Positions 1 through 10,456 of a DNA stretch of 64,000 bases are shown in pieces. The translations under genes were made by a program, and so were the position numbers. Origin of the DNA: Brachyhypopomus gauderio (taxonomy: Eukaryota; Chordata; Actinopteri; Gymnotiformes; Hypopomidae). Within the stretch, counting starts at the first letter, position 1, and every line of letters starts with the position of its first letter. Location of the stretch: assembly GCF_052324685.1 (NCBI RefSeq), contig NC_135221.1:364501-428500 (forward strand), read 5' to 3'. The notes beneath the pieces were generated by a model. The model saw only the letters and a list, made by a program, of their open reading frames with translations, was not told the DNA's origin and did not search any database.

Positions 1-516
1 CTATAGGAAACATACTAAATTCTAGATGTGCCGAAGGATTTAGACTGATTACTTAAATTCTGTTTGTTCTCCTTTTCCGAACCTGCAATGTTTTTAAATA
101 GTGACTGACACTGAATTTGATATGAGCTAAACAGTGGTCTAGATGCACAGACATACCTACCTGTACATGACAGACAGCAGTGATATGTTTGGTACCTTCT
201 ATGTAGATAATAGAAATGACAGAATAGCCTTAATATATTAGCATTTTCGTGAGAGTATAAGTCGTTTCTCTGGATATAGCATGGCTGTAATTAAAACAGG
301 CAAACAAACTGGCTTTAAAATCAATATGGCTTTAGACATCTGCACATTAGATAACAATATACATATGAAACGGCAACAATGATGTTCAGATGTCTGTGTG
401 TATTTGCCTGGCAGTAAATAAGATGATGAAACTGTCAAAAACGATACAAGCTGGAGGAAGCATGTTTACTCAGATAAGAAGTGTTTCAACACTGGGCCAC
501 CCTGTCACCTGTGTAG
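1..516. other. Upstream flank or intron of tmem255a
   Basis: This is AT-rich sequence with no gene I can support. The tmem255a reading frame is open back to about 390, so part of this stretch could be a 5' exon. The pyrimidine-rich AG at 515-516 makes intron the likelier reading. Confidence 0.4.
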
Positions 517-1013
517 GGTCATTCAAACGGAGGAAGAGGAAGTCGGTGGTGGTGACGGCCATGCTGCTCATAGTGTCGGTACTCATCCTGGTGTTCGGGT
601 TGGCCGCAACAACGAAGACACAGAACATCACTGTTGGAGGCTACTACCCCGGAGTCATCGTGAGTGATAACGCTTAGAACCGCGTTTGACTGAAAACCTT
701 ATGTAGTTATTTACAGCCTACATCCATTATCATGGAGAATCTTACTGAGAAAGTACTGAGAAAGGATGTGATGTTCTTTCTGTCACTATGGGCGTTTGGG
801 AGCCTGCAGTAGATTATCTGCCCAGGGTAGTTGATCTACAGAGTAAACATCTTCATAATCTGACCATAATCTGACCATAATCTGACTGAAACGATGAAAC
901 ATCTTCATTAACACCTGACCTTAATCTGACTGATATGGTGAAACGTCTTCATGCTTACTGAAGTACCGATCAATATAAGCAATATAAGGTTGTAATACCA
1001 AACCAGTAACAGT

Positions 1014-1077
<64 letters not shown>

Positions 1078-4000
1078 GGTTTGTTTTAGCTTGGTTTCGG
1101 TTCCTTTCTGGGGATTATTGGTGCCCACCTAACAGAGAATAAGAGGCAGATGGTAAGATGTTTCTGTTGCTCTTGTGAGTTTGTCTTACATTAGACAAAT
1201 AGCTCTAAACCACAAGAATGAATCGCTCCTTTATGGAGAAAAACCTCAGAACATGACCTCCATCTTGTTGAGTGCCATGGAGGTTTTCAAAAACATTAGT
1301 GTTTTTGTGCGTGTGCACTAATGGGGAGGAGGGGACGCGCTGTCTTCAGTCTGAATATCAGAACACGTTCCAGGGACTCTGGTGACAAGCACCCAGAAAT
1401 AGCTCACAGTAAGAAGAGCAGGATGGATGTCCGTGACGGGAGCATATGGACAGCGTCTCAGAGCAGGGGGACGCCAGGGGGACGCCAGGGGGACAAATGA
1501 AGAACTGATTTGGTTGGGTTGAATGGACACATCACTGACACACCGAGGAACAAGTTTGGTACAGATGGTAAACAATAATCAGACAGGGAGCTGCAGTAGT
1601 GTAGGGAGGACTCAGACATCTGATGGCGGGTAGCTTCAGTAGTGGAGGGAGGACTCAGACGTCTGATAACGGGGAGCTGCAGTAGTGTAGGGAGGACTCA
1701 GACGTCTGATAATGGGGAGCTGCAGTAGTGGAGGGAGGACTCAGACGTCTGATAACGGGGAGCTGCAGTAGTGGAGGGAGGACTCAGATGTCTTATAACG
1801 GGGAGCTGCAGTAGTGGAGGGAGGACTCAGACGTCTGATAACGGGGAGCTGCAGTAGTGGAGGGAGGACTCAGACGTCTGATAACGGGGAGCTACAGTAG
1901 TTGAGGGAGGACTCAGACGTCTGATAACGGGGAGCTGCAGTAGTGGAGGGAGGACTCAGATGTCTGATAACGGGGAGCTGCAGTAGTGTAGGGAGGACTC
2001 AGATGTCTTATAACGGGGAGCTACAGTAGTTGAGGGAGGACTCAGACGTCTGATAACGGGGAGCTGCAGTAGTGGAGGGAGGACTCAGACGTCTGATAAT
2101 GGGGAGCTGCAGTAGTGTAGGGAGGACTCAGACGTCTGATAACGGGGAGCTGCAGTAGTGGAGGGAGGACTCAGACGTCTAATGGCGGGTAGCTGCAGTA
2201 GTGGAGGGAGGACTCAGACGTCTGATAACGGGGAGCTGCAGTAGTGTAGGGAGGACTCAGACATCTGATAACGGGGAGCTGCAGTAGTGGAGGGAGGACT
2301 CAGACGTCTAATGGCGGGTAGCTGCAGTAGTGGAGGGAGGACTCAGACGTCTGATAGTGGGTAGCTGCAGTAGTGTAGGGAGGATTCAGATGTCTGATAA
2401 CGGGGAGCTGCAGTAGTGGAGGGAGGACTCAGACGTCTGATGGCGGGTAGCTGCAGTAGTTGAGGGAGGACTCAGACATCTGATGGTGGGTAGCTGCAGT
2501 AGTTGAGGGAGGACTCAGACGTCTGATGGCGGGTAGCTGCAGTAGTGGAAGGAGAAATCAGACATCTGATGGCGGGTAGCTGCAGTAGTGGATGGAGGAC
2601 TCAGACGTCTGATAGTTGGTAGCTACAGTAGTTGAGGGAGAACTCAGAGGTCTGATAGTGGGTAGCTACAGTAGTTGAGGGAGGACTCAGACATCTGATG
2701 GCGGGTAGCTGCAGTAGTTGAGGGAGGACTCAGACATCTGATGGCGGGTAGCTGCAGTAGTGGAAGGAGAAATTAGACATCTGATGGCGGGTAGCTGCAG
2801 TAGTTGAGGGAGGACTCAGACGTCTGATAGTGGGTAGCTACAGTAGTTGAGGGAGAACTCAGAGGTCTGATAGTGGGTAGCTACAGTAGTTGAGGGAGGA
2901 CTCAGACGTCTGATAACGGGTAGCTACAGTAGTTGAGGGAGGACTCAGACATGTGATGGCAGGTAGCTGCAGTAGTGGAGGGAGGACTCAGACGTCTGAT
3001 AACGGGGAGCTGCAGTAGTGAAGGGAGGACTCAGACATCTGATGGCGGGTAGCTGCAGTAGTTGAGGGAGGACTCAGACGTCTGATGGCGGGTAGCTGCA
3101 GTAGTGGAGGGAGGACTCAGACGTCTGATGGTGCGTAGCTGCAGTAGTGGAGAGAGGACTCAGACGTCTGATGGTGCGTAGCTGCAGTAGTGGAGGGAGG
3201 ACTCAGATGTCTGATGGCGGGTAGCTGCAGTAGTTGAGGGAGGACTCAGACGTCTGATGGTGGGTAGCTACAGTAGTTGAAGGAGAACTCAGACGTCTGA
3301 TAACGGGTATCTGCAGTAGTGGAGGGAGAACTCAGACGTCTGATAACGGGTAGCTGCAGTAGTGGAGGGTGAACTCAGACGTCTGATAACGGGTAGCTAC
3401 TGTAGTTGAGGGAGAACTCAGACGTCTGATAACGGGTAGCTGCAGTAGTGGAGGGAGGACTCAGACGTCTGATAACGGGTAGCTGCAGTAGTGGAGGGAG
3501 GACTCAGACGTCTGATAACGGGGAGCTGCAGTAGTGAAGGGAGGAAATGTGAAGTGCCCATGTGTCCATGTGTTTTGCACTGATATTAGATGCACTGTTG
3601 ATTTGGTTTAGTCAGGTGCCATGATGCTGTCAGGTGTAGAATGCGGTACGTCGCCGGCAGTGTTGGGGTTAGATCCCTGTCTCCAGCCAACTGTGCGGGG
3701 TGAGGTGAAACAGAATCCTCCCTGCTTTCTTGGGGAGGGGAGAGAGGGGGAGGGGAAGGAGAGAGGAAGGGAGGGAGAGAGGAAGAGAGGGAGAGAGGAA
3801 GAGAGGGAGAGAGGAAGAGAGGGAGAGAGGAAGGGAGGGAGAGAGGAAGAGAGGGAGAGAGGAAGGGAGGGAGAGAGGAGCTCTCCTGCAGGGAAAGCTG
3901 GGCACAGTGCCAGCTCAGGGGCTCACAGAAGGGGAGTGGTGTCCAGACGACTGTACTCCCATCATGTCCTCTGCCAAGGGCTTCACTGGACCCAGGAGGA

Positions 4001-7000
4001 GACAGACTCACCAAGTACCGCCTCCCACAGCACGACTGAGAACCGCACGAACCACAGTGACCGACACACCTGGACAGCGTGGCACCATCACCACGTGCTC
4101 ACCAAGACCGCATGCATAGAAAGAGAATGTTGCATGACAAAACATGATGCTACTATGTCAACAAAAGAAATAAGTGCATAAGTGCATATTGGTGAGGAGG
4201 CAGTACTTGTGCTCAGTGAGCGTGAGGAGGGACTCGGGCAGCATGCAGAGCGGTCAGCCGAATTGGCCACGCCCACTGTAAGATTCTGCTTCTGTGTTGT
4301 ATTGCAGCTTGTGGCCTCCATCATCTTCATCAGCTTTGGCGTGGTGGCGGCCTTCTGCTGCGCCATTGTGGATGGCATTTTTGCGGCGAGGCACATAGTG
4401 AGTCCCCCCCCCCCCCCCGCTTGTCCTTAAACGTGGCGCAGGGCTGCAGGCTCAGACGTAGCTTTATTGGCTGTGTTGTGATGTCTCACAGGACCTCGGA
4501 CCCCTTTACGCCGGACGATGTGATTACTACTCCAGCTTAGACTCCGGTGAACTACATGTGAGTTCACAAACCTACTAACGCACCATAACCCTCCTCCACA
4601 AACATCCTAACTGTCCAACTGATTGATGTTGGTGATGCAGCCTACGTGTTGGTCTCTCTGGTCTTTAGGTCCACTGTCAGACTGCGTCACACATGTCCTG
4701 CGACCTGAGAGTGAAGAGTAACACCTGTTACTGCTGTGAGCTCTACAACTGTGGCAAGTACGTGTGTCCCAGGACCTCCTCAGGGTGTCCTCTGCTGTCC
4801 CTGTTGTATTTTGACCTCCTCAGGGTGTCCTCTTCTGTCCCTGTTGTATCTTGAGCTCCTCAGGGTGTCCTCTTCTGTCCCTGTTGTATCTTGAGCTCCT
4901 CAGGGTGTCCTCTGCTGTCCCTGTTTTTTCTTGAGCTCCTCAATGTGTCCTCTGCTGTCCCTGTTGTATTTTGACCTCCTCAGGGTGTCCTCTGCTGTCC
5001 CTGTTTTATCTTGAGCTCCTCAGGGTGTCCTCTTCTGTCCCTGTTGTATTTTGACCTCCTCAGTGTGTCCTCTGCTGTCCCTGTTGTATTTTGAGCTCCT
5101 CAGGGTGTCCTCTTCTGTCCCTGTTGTATCTTGAGCTCCTCAGGGTGTCCTCTGCTGTCCCTGTTGTATTTTGACCTCCTCAGGGTGTCCTCTTCTGTCC
5201 CTGTTGTATCTTGAGCTCCTCAGGGTGTCCTCTGCTGTCCCTGTTTTATCTTGGTTAAATTACTGTTCCATTTGTTTTGAATGATTGAACCTTCGTCCCC
5301 TGTCAAGCTCTGCTGGAAAGAACACTTGTGTTCATCTATGTTTCAGAGAACATCCTCTTTTGGGACTTCAGACTAAAGATGTTTTGAAAAAATTTAGGAA
5401 ATCGTCCATGATTTGGAAGTAGGTCTTTTCATTTTTAGCCCCTTGACAACATTGACAACCCATGATCTGTTGTGGCTGGATGAGCAGGTGTGACTGTGTG
5501 GAGTTCACTCTGCAGGAGACCAGCGATGCTACTGCAGTGAGGTTCAATCCCACCGCGGCCTGGCCCTTCTTCCAGAAGTGAACACCAGGCCTCAGATCTG
5601 AACTCCACAAATCAAATCAAATCAAATATATTTGTATAGCGCTTTTCACAACACGTATTGTCACAAAGCGCTTACCAAATAGCTACAACAAACCTGTTAT
5701 TAGATTTGAAAACTAACTTTGGTCATTTGGTCTAAACCATGAGTGTTAAATCTACAGTGGGTTCAGTGAAGGGGTAGCTGCATTACCCACGTTGTGTTCT
5801 TCTCCAGAGTCACATGTGCTGCTAGCACTTTTACCTCATTACCCACGTTGTGTTCTTCTCCAGAGTCACGTGTGCTGCTAGCTCTTTTACCTCATTACCC
5901 ACGTTGTGTTCTTCTCCAGTCACGTGTGCTGCTAGCTCTTTTACATCATTACCCACGTTGTGTTCTTCTCCAGAGTCACGTGTGCTACTAGCTCTTTTAC
6001 CTCATTACCCACATTTTGTTCTTCTCCAGAGTCACGTGTGCTACTAGCACTTTTACCTCATTACCCACGTTATGTTCTACTCCAGAGTCACGTGTGCTAC
6101 TAGCTCTTTTACCTCATTACCCACGTTGTGTTCTTCTCCAGTCACGTGTGCTACTAGCACTTTTACCTCATTACCCACGTTATGTTCTTCTCCAGAGTCA
6201 CGTGTGCTACTAGCTCTTTTACCTCATTACCCACATTTGTTCTTCTCCAGAGTCACGTGTACTGCTAGCATTTTACCTCATTGCCCACGTTTTGTTCTTC
6301 TCCAGAGTCACATGTGCTGCTAGCACTTTTACCTCATTACCCACGTTATGTTCTTCTCCAGAGTCACGTGTGCTGCTAGCACGTTTACCTCATTACCCAC
6401 ATTTTGTTCTTCTCCAGAGTCACGTGTGCTGCTAGCTCTTTTACCTCATTACCCATGTTGTGATCTTCTCCAGAGTCACGTGTGCTACTAGCTCTTTTAC
6501 CTCATTACCCATGTTGTGATCTTCTCCAGAGTCACGTGTGCTACTAGCTCTTTTACCTCATTACCCACGTTTTGTTCTTCTCCAGAGCCACGTGTGCAAC
6601 TAGCTCTTTTACCTCATTACCCACGTTTTGTTCTTCTCCAGAGCCACGTGTGCTACTAGCTCTTTTACCTCATTACCCACGTTTTGTTCTTCTCCAGAGT
6701 CACGTGTGCTGCTAGCACTTTTACCTCATTACCCATGTTATGTTCTTCTCCAGAGTCACGTGTGCTGCTAGCTCTTTTACCTCATTGTTCTTTTTGGCAT
6801 GCATGTGTTGTGAAGGTTTCTTTTTCAAGTCTGAATGTTACATATTTTAATAGTACAGTCTGGTTTCAAGGTGTTTTGTACTGTAATTTGTTAGAATGAC
6901 TTAATTACTTGTATTTCTGTTCTCCCCACAGTCGTGTTGATCTCAGAGGAGGTTACCATGAGTACACGGAAGTTCGGAGCTGCCAAGATGTTGTTCACCT

Positions 7001-7735
7001 CTACCATCTGCTGTGGTCCGCCACCATCCTGAACATCATCGCGCTCTTCCTCGGCATCGTCACGGCTGCGGTGCTGGGGGGATTTAAGGACATGGTGACC
7101 TGTGACCCCCCTGTAATTAACGACTAATTCTAGTTCAATAATAATTATATAAACACATAAAGAAATGGAATTATTGGCTTTGTTTGTGGCAACAGAAGCA
7201 TGTAGACTGCTGTTCTTGGTGTGTGTGGTTGGTTTTGAAGATGCCTGCAGCAGCTCCTGATGCCTGTGAGCCTGTGCCCGTGGCTGCCCCCACACCTCCA
7301 GACATCCCAGCCAACTCCAACTACTTCTACAACACTGCCCCCTGCCTGCCACCTTACACCGCCTACGACCTGCAGGTAAGGGGTTTTTACATGGGCGCTG
7401 TGGCATGCATTTCTGTGGAATAAGCGGATGCTGTAATAATCTCAGAGAACCACGGTGGTTTGCTGGATGTTCAGAGGCTCTTTGTGCGTCCCATATTTTA
7501 TGTTAACACATTCACCGCCTCCTTCTACAGTTCTTTTAGTACATTTGTCAATTGATCAAACTCAGGTGCAAATACTGGTGTGTCCTCGCAGGGCTCGGGC
7601 ACAGTCCCTGACTCCTCTGGCCTGTCGGACATCTCCCAGTCTGGAGCGAGTCACGTATGGCCCACGATGATCCCTCCACGCTACTCTCCTGCGTACTACC
7701 CACCTGACGACAAACCTCCACCGTATAGCCCCTAG
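517..7735 (+). CDS. tmem255a: Transmembrane protein 255A (FAM70A), 5' exon not seen
   Basis: Eight coding exons can be read: 517-659, 1090-1152, 4308-4397, 4492-4557, 4669-4757, 6932-7094, 7241-7375, 7592-7735 (TAG 7733-7735), about 297 residues. Each boundary has AG/GT sites and the phases agree. Four hydrophobic segments are seen: [51 protein letters not shown] and [20 protein letters not shown], with a Cys-rich loop ([12 protein letters not shown]) before the last. The Pro/Tyr-rich tail ends DKPPPYSP and contains a PPxY motif, the kind bound by NEDD4-type WW domains. The family is a multipass membrane protein of poorly known role. The loop lacks the longer insert of human TMEM255A and partly resembles TMEM255B, but the segment before TM4 and the Xq24-type neighbours favour 255A. 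The first exon lies upstream, or translation starts at an ATG near 390-462 in continuous ORF; an acceptor-like AG at 515-516 favours a missing upstream exon. About 5.9 kb of introns is mostly minisatellite. Confidence 0.9.
1017..1076. repeat. (GT)n microsatellite
   Basis: About 28 GT repeats end 13 bp before the acceptor of the exon at 1090 in tmem255a. Such a GU-rich run in the pre-mRNA sits where the polypyrimidine tract would be. Confidence 0.95.
1590..3545. repeat. 43-bp minisatellite in tmem255a intron
   Basis: About 45 tandem copies of a unit near 43 bp built from the pieces GGGAGCTGCAGTAGTGGAG and GGAGGACTCAGACGTCTGAT. Copies differ by point changes (GGGAGCTG or GGTAGCTG, GATAACG or GATGGCG) that come in runs, which suggests local block duplication. 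Each unit holds the perfect 12-bp palindrome TCAGACGTCTGA and the 6-bp palindrome CTGCAG. Confidence 0.95.
3735..3882. repeat. Purine-only GGGAGA/GGAAGA tract
   Basis: A nearly pure purine run of GGGAGAGA and GGAAGAGA blocks lies in the tmem255a intron. It gives stop-free reading in several frames, so ORFs here (Arg/Glu/Gly on +, Ser/Leu/Pro on -) are not genes. Triplex-forming potential is an inference from composition. Confidence 0.9.
4773..5252. repeat. 40-bp minisatellite in tmem255a intron
   Basis: About 12 tandem copies of a 40-bp unit with the pieces CTCCTCAGGGTGTCCTCTGC and TGTCCCTGTTGTATCTTGAG. The array begins about 15 bp after the donor of the exon ending at 4757. Confidence 0.95.
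5606..5685. repeat. Dispersed repeat tail with AAATC microsatellite
   Basis: A short (AAATC)n run passes into TTTGTATAGCGCTTTTCACA and then GTCACAAAGCGCTTA. I know this AGCGCTTT...AAGCGCTT imperfect palindrome as a common dispersed tail in fish genomes. I cannot assign it to a family from this fragment. Confidence 0.6.
5780..6790. repeat. 56-bp minisatellite with acceptor-like and E-box motifs
   Basis: About 18 copies of a 56-bp unit in the tmem255a intron, ending about 140 bp before the exon at 6932. Each unit has TGTTCTTCTCCAG, which looks like a splice acceptor, and most have CACGTG, the palindromic E-box. Some copies lack one AG after CCAG. As 56 is not a multiple of 3, overlapping short ORFs appear in several frames; none is a gene. 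Confidence 0.95.
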
Positions 7736-8569
7736 CAAACAGAGGGACTTGTGAACGCTCACAAGAGGCCCGGCGGGAGCTGTGCACGAGGACTCAGGGA
7801 GGACCGCGGTGGTGTGCGATCTACGGCAGGCTCAGGGGGGATGACCTCTGACCTCTGCAGAAGGAGACCGGAGACGCGCGAGACAGCCCGAGACATTTCT
7901 CCCTACGGCACGGACTTAAGGCGGGAGGTCCGCGCAGGTATCTGTGATCTGCGTGACCTCTCTTCACCTTGCAAGGATGAATATCCAGACTGTTTACAGC
8001 TCTGCCTTAGGAGTCCGATGCTTGCGGGACGTGGTCCTGTCATGGCTTCCTGGGTTTCTTGCTTGGACATGCGGACTCAGTCACCCTTCACATGCTTCAC
8101 TGGGTCACTTGAACAGAACGTAGAAGTCCTGTTTCTCCTCAGCTGAACAGGACGTTCCTGACTGACCAGGACGTTTCCTGACTGAGCAGGATGTTCCATT
8201 GTCTTTTCCTGATTTGCACTTTTCTCTCTGAATATAACTGTATCAAAATAATCACGCTAGACTAATTACCACTTGGTTATTTCCACTCAGTTTGAGCAGC
8301 TAGAAATAACAGAACCCAAAACGTATTTAGAATACTTTGTCTAATCGGGATGTAACGTCCAGTAGATAGTAAGGGTTCCTCTGTTCATCATCTAAGTGAG
8401 TGCAAAGACTATACAAACTTTGCACTTAAAAGGAATATTCTAGTATGTTTCAACCTAATTTCTGTCTACTACATCTGTAAAGTGGTTGCTGACCACAGAC
8501 AATAACGTATTTAAACAATAATTTATCTACACTTACAAAAACAAAGGAAAACCTGTTAACTCAAAGTGC

Positions 8570-8647
<78 letters not shown>

Positions 8648-9323
8648 CAACATTCATTATATTTCAGTCTAAGCTATTTGTAATATCAGCTGTAAATATG
8701 TATAACTGGTTCTTTTCTGAGCGTAGACTTTGTGGTATCATTGAGTTGAACGTAAACACAGTTTCACCTGATCGCACATGCATACCACAAAACCTTTGGG
8801 GTGAGGTAGTCAGAGCTTCAGAGTCTCTCCGGGGTTTACAAGGTGAATTAAAAATGACACACGAAAACCTGAATGCATTTATAGATACGTTTACTGCTGA
8901 AGTTATGAATTGACCTTACATAGTGTCATATTTCTAATAGATATTTCATATTTAACTTTTCTTATGGATCCATTATTAGTACATTTGAAGTCAACAGGTT
9001 AATATTCTCTTCTAAAGACATGGCCAGAAATGTGACGAAATCTGTAAAAACAATCTACAGATGCGGTAGACAGAACATTAGTTAGAAAGACAAAGGTCAA
9101 GAAATTCCTTTAAGACAAAACAAACAAAATCTGTGATGTAAATATACTTTTCCTGATTTGTGAAAAATTAAAAGTGCTATGATAATGTTTACAGCAAAGA
9201 AAGAAAATAACTTGAAACTTGAAGATGTTGTCTACAGTATGTGTGTTAAACCCACCTGAAGTTGGGAATCAGCAAGGACTTATTAAAGGGTAGAAGTGTT
9301 TCAGAATGTTCAATAGAAATATA
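7736..9323 (+). other. tmem255a 3' UTR and flank
   Basis: After the TAG the sequence is moderately GC-rich to about 8150 and then AT-rich. It includes a (TA)n run at 8572-8642. This is the expected place for the tmem255a 3' UTR. No well-placed AATAAA was identified, so the transcript end is not known. No other gene is seen. Confidence 0.5.
8572..8642. repeat. (TA)n microsatellite
   Basis: About 35 TA repeats. They lie in the 3' flank of tmem255a and explain the Tyr-Ile-repeat ORF starting at 8566. Confidence 0.95.
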
Positions 9324-10456
9324 CAGTGAGGAAAATAATTATTTGAACATGCAGCAACTTAGCAAATTCTCCCACTTAGAAATCATGGAGGGTTCTGAAA
9401 TGTTCCTCTTAGGTACGTCCAATGTGAGAGACCTAATCTAAAAAAAATCCAGAAATCACAATGTATGATTTTTTAATAATTTATTTGTGTTACTGCTGCA
9501 AATAAGTATTTGAACACCTGTGAAAAATGTTAATATTTGGTACTGTAGCCTTTGTTTGCAATTACAAAGGGCAAACGTTTCCTGTAGTTTTTCACCAGGT
9601 TTGCACACACTGCAGCAGGGATTTTGGCCCATTCCCCCACACAGATCAAGTTTCTGGGCTGTTGCTGAGAAACACGGAGTTTGAGCTCCCTCCAAAGATT
9701 TTCTATAGGCTTTAGAAAATTTAGGTCTGGAGACATCCTCTCCTAAATACAGTGCAGTCGTCCTGTCCCATGTGTAGATAAACACCCCCAAACATGATGG
9801 TTCCACCCCCATGATTCACAGTAGGGATGGTGTTTTTGGGATGGTACTCATCATTCTTTGTCCTCCAAACACGGCGAGTGGAATTAAGACCAATAAGTCC
9901 TATTTAGGTCTCATCTGACCACAGATCTTTCTCCCATGACTCTTCTGGATCATCTAAATGGTCATGGGTGAACTTAAGACGGGTCTGGACGCGTGCTGAT
10001 TTAAGCAGGGGAACCTTCTGTGTCATGACTTTAAACTATGACGTTTTAGTGTATTACCCACAGTAACCTTGGAAACAGTGGTGCCAGCTCTCTTCAGGTC
10101 ATTGAGCAGTTCCTTCCGTGTAGTTCTGGGCAGATTCATCATCTTTCTTAGGATCATTGGTGAGATCTTGCATGGAGCCCCAGTGGGGTGGACAGGTCTC
10201 TTTAAGAAGCTAATGACCTAAAACAGGTGTTTCTAATTTAGAGTAATAAGTGGAGTGGTGAACTTTTTAGAGGTGGACTAACAGGTCTTTGAGGGCCAGA
10301 ATTTTTGCTGATTGGCAGCAAAAATATATTGTTATACATTGTGATTTCCAGTTTTCTTTTTTAGATTATGTCTCTCACAGTGGACACGCACCTACGATGA
10401 AAATGTGGAAGATCTTGCCAAGTCGCTGGGTGTTCAAATACTTATGTTCCTCACTG
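9324..10456 (-). mobile_element. Tc1-like (Tc1/mariner) DNA transposon relic
   Basis: The element is 1,133 bp and is flanked on both sides by TA (9322-9323 and 10457-10458), the Tc1/mariner target duplication. Its ends are inverted repeats of about 26 bp starting CAGTGAGGAA and ending TTCCTCACTG, with three mismatches or so. On the minus strand at 9530-9736 a transposase C-terminal remnant reads [20 protein letters not shown]. It matches the Tc1 signature [15 protein letters not shown], which holds the last acidic residue of the DDE catalytic triad, but with three extra residues inside it. The rest of the transposase frame is broken, so the copy is presumably immobile unless mobilised in trans. 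It sits between the convergent genes tmem255a and zbtb33. Confidence 0.93.

Noticed and set aside
1590-3545. CRISPR-like array of repeats and spacers
   Set aside because: The repeats are contiguous with no variable spacers, in a vertebrate intron.
3586-4181. Overlapping Arg/Glu/Gly and Ser/Leu/Pro ORFs
   Set aside because: They arise from a purine-only tract within a tmem255a intron.
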